Shown here piece after piece: positions 62,453 through 64,000 of a stretch of 64,000 bases of DNA. The DNA comes from Antrihabitans stalagmiti (lineage in GTDB: Bacteria; Actinomycetota; Actinomycetes; Mycobacteriales; Mycobacteriaceae). How positions within the stretch are numbered: the first letter of the stretch is position 1; every line of letters starts with the position of its first letter. Location: contig NZ_JAEMNV010000012.1 in the NCBI RefSeq assembly GCF_016482825.1, forward strand, positions 1 to 64,000, in the 5' to 3' direction. The position numbers and the translations under genes are program-made. The notes beneath the pieces were generated by a model. The model did not search any database and was not told the origin of the DNA. It saw nothing but the letters and a program-made list of their open reading frames with translations.

Positions 62453-63046
62453 TCAAGTCGGACAGGGTTGCTCGGCGCGGGCGTCACGGAGTGCGTGTGC
62501 CCACCAGATCAGTTGGTCGACGGTTGTGCGTACAACTTCGTCGAGATTGGATGGCGCGGTCCGCGCTTTCGGCCAACTTCCGTCGGCGGCGAACTGCTCC
62601 CAATAGCAAGGCAGGCTGACGCTGTTGCGGATGGTGACGGCGTTGAGTTCGCTGAACACTTCCCGCAATTGCGAGGCGGCATGCAAGCCTCCTGATTCCC
62701 TACCGTAGGAGACGAAGGTGACCGGCTTGCCTGCCCATTCGTCGTAGAACCAGTCGATTGCGACCTTGAGCGCTGCGGGAAAACTGCGGTTGTACTCCGG
62801 TGTGACGATCACAAACGCATCCGCTGCGGCGAGGCGCGGTGCCAGTGCCGCTACCTGCGGCGGGCGAACTTCGTCGTCACGCATCGTGGCCGGTAGGTCG
62901 GTCTCGGCAAGATCGATCGGGTCGAGGGACAGTTCGGTCCGGCGGCGTGCCTGCTTGGTGAACCACGCTGCTGCGGTGGGCCCGAACCGTCCGCTGCGGG
63001 TGCTTGCGATGATGACCGCGACCCGAAGCGGACCGTCGGTGCGCAT
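62453..63046 (-). CDS. NADPH-dependent FMN reductase
   Basis: A 197-residue flavodoxin-fold reductase. The FMN phosphate loop is IIASTRSGRFGPTAA and the isoalloxazine loops are TPEYNRSFPAALKVAIDW and VSYGRESGGLHAA. Such enzymes reduce FMN, quinones, azo dyes or chromate. The ATG overlaps the stop of the upstream hydrolase gene by one base (TGATG), so the two are co-transcribed. It ends 59 bases before the RibD-fold gene, which may belong to the same unit. Confidence 0.93.
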   Translation of the reverse strand: MRTDGPLRVAVIIASTRSGRFGPTAAAWFTKQARRRTELSLDPIDLAETDLPATMRDDEVRPPQVAALAPRLAAADAFVIVTPEYNRSFPAALKVAIDWFYDEWAGKPVTFVSYGRESGGLHAASQLREVFSELNAVTIRNSVSLPCYWEQFAADGSWPKARTAPSNLDEVVRTTVDQLIWWAHALRDARAEQPCPT

Positions 63047-63939
63047 CACTTGCCGCCGGCGTCGAGGAACGATCCGATGATGGGAAGCAGAACCGCGGGC
63101 TGCTGCACGAGGGTGATGTGCGACGTACCGGGGATGACGGCCAGTTGCGACTTCGGCAGACCCTGCGTGCCCTCGATACCACCGCCGAGCAGGCGGTACA
63201 TCTCGGTGGTGTGTTCCGGGGTCACGATGTCGTTGTCGGCGGCGATGATCAGTGTCGGCGCCTGGATGCCCTTGATCTGCTCCGGCGTGTAGTTGATGGT
63301 GCTTTCGTCGGTCTCCTTCATCCGCTGCAAGGTCTTGTCGAACTGGTCCGGATGCGGTGCGATGGCAACGAATTCGTCCTTGAACGGTGTCCCGTCCATC
63401 ATCTCCGACGTGATCTGGCCGACGCCTTCCGTCATTCCCGGCTGCATGCCCGACGTGTTGTACGAAACGGTCGCCAGGACAGCCTTGCGGACCTTCTCGG
63501 GATGGCTGACCTCGATTTCCAAAGCGATGCCGGCCCCGATGCTGTAGCCGAAGAAGTCGGCCTGCTCGACGCCGATCTGATCGAGGAGATCGAGGGTGTC
63601 GTCGGCCATCGTCGCGATGGTGACCGGTCGGTCGATGTCGGCGGTGTGGCCGTGAGCTTGCTGCTCGATGGAGATGACCTGACGACCCTCGGCGAGACCC
63701 GGAAGCAACTGGCCGAACGACGTTCCCGTTGCCGAAAGTCCACCGTGCAGCAGGACGAGCGGCGGCTGACCGTTGGCCTCGCCGTGCACCTCGTAGTACA
63801 TGTTCAGGCCGTTCACCGATGCGTAGCGGCCGGGCTCGGCGGCGGTGTCGGCGCTCGAGTCGGTGTCGCTTCCGCATCCGGTGAGTGCAAGAGCTGCCAC
63901 CGCGACTGTGGCTGCGACGGCGGTAAAGGTCTTCTTCAT
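63046..63939 (-). CDS. lipoprotein alpha/beta hydrolase
   Basis: A 297-residue exported hydrolase. The lipobox LTGC puts the lipidated cysteine at residue 22, followed by an Asp/Ser/Ala-rich spacer. The nucleophile elbow is GYSIGAG (Ser about 133), the acid lies in AADNDIVTPEHT, and the base is His in PGTSHITLV. The oxyanion strand is LVLLHGGLSATG. The AGGGAGA site upstream fits ATG 63939. It leads a unit with the FMN reductase and is anchored outside the cell, an odd pairing with a cytoplasmic flavoenzyme. Confidence 0.9.
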   Translation of the reverse strand: MKKTFTAVAATVAVAALALTGCGSDTDSSADTAAEPGRYASVNGLNMYYEVHGEANGQPPLVLLHGGLSATGTSFGQLLPGLAEGRQVISIEQQAHGHTADIDRPVTIATMADDTLDLLDQIGVEQADFFGYSIGAGIALEIEVSHPEKVRKAVLATVSYNTSGMQPGMTEGVGQITSEMMDGTPFKDEFVAIAPHPDQFDKTLQRMKETDESTINYTPEQIKGIQAPTLIIAADNDIVTPEHTTEMYRLLGGGIEGTQGLPKSQLAVIPGTSHITLVQQPAVLLPIIGSFLDAGGK

Positions 63940-64000
63940 CGTGTTCTCCCTGGTGAGTGGCTTGTTCCTGCGTTGTGGATCACTCTGCTCGGGGCGGCTT

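Noticed and set aside
62453-63877. Long N-terminal extension of the FMN reductase frame
   Set aside because: It overlaps the hydrolase lipoprotein gene in another frame; the ATG at 63046 overlaps that stop as in coupled genes.

Overview
The window looks like an origin-proximal stretch of a high-GC mycolic-acid actinobacterium, most likely Rhodococcus or a close relative. The strongest evidence is 40.6-55.0 kb: tRNA-Leu, fhaA, fhaB, pstP, rodA, pbpA, pknA, pknB, trpG-type amidotransferase, DUF881 gene, crgA, PH-domain gene, rhomboid, ppiA and cwsA. Apart from the added rhomboid gene this matches the order of Mycobacterium tuberculosis Rv0020c to Rv0008c, which lies close to dnaA/oriC. Two cutinase-family secreted enzymes, an ArfA/ArfB-type OmpA pair, an MMPL transporter, IdeR-type iron boxes and many TetR regulators agree with that group. 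The genus is inferred from gene content only.

Layout. 0-8 kb: histidine phosphatase, DUF2252 protein, an alpha/beta hydrolase, a ThiF/E1-like protein and a GAF-GGDEF-EAL cyclic-di-GMP enzyme (neighbours as at Rv1355c/Rv1354c), an uncharacterised protein and two tandem paralogues with odd translation starts. 8-15 kb: an HTH regulator next to four 10-bp iterons, a hydrolase/TetR divergent pair, CorA, a VOC protein, arfA-arfB, an SCO6745-like protein and a cutinase. 15-22 kb: a gamma-glutamylcyclotransferase-fold gene and gltBD (ammonia assimilation). 22-28 kb: TetR, CHASE-GGDEF cyclase and FAD monooxygenase, with three copies of one operator palindrome, then a DUF4407 membrane protein.

28-40 kb is accessory: xthA, SGNH hydrolase, TetR and AidB-like acyl-CoA dehydrogenase; an orphan SagB-type flavin oxidoreductase and a siderophore-type GNAT acyltransferase, each behind an IdeR box; two secreted proteins; a sulfite-oxidase-fold molybdoprotein; an MPT70/83-like fasciclin lipoprotein; an HPr-like protein without the phospho-histidine; and a second cutinase. 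40-55 kb is the conserved growth and division block: Ser/Thr kinases and phosphatase, FHA adaptors, SEDS/PBP peptidoglycan synthesis, CrgA and CwsA. 55-64 kb: MMPL exporter, arylamine N-acetyltransferase, a DrrAB-like ABC exporter, SOS-type dinB, a RibD-fold reductase, an FMN reductase and a hydrolase lipoprotein.

The most distinctive structure is a dispersed, modular palindrome of about 70 bp. It has a small GC hairpin, a 17-bp arm, a 12-nt loop, the complementary arm and a second small hairpin. Three complete copies (15.9, 35.5 and 50.6 kb) and one half copy (0.13 kb) sit exactly between genes, in two cases supplying a stop codon. Other leads are the shared TetR operators, the iron-controlled SagB-like gene, a triplet of DnaA boxes at 52.5 kb, and the paired paralogues that keep a Shine-Dalgarno-N9-AT(C/T) arrangement.
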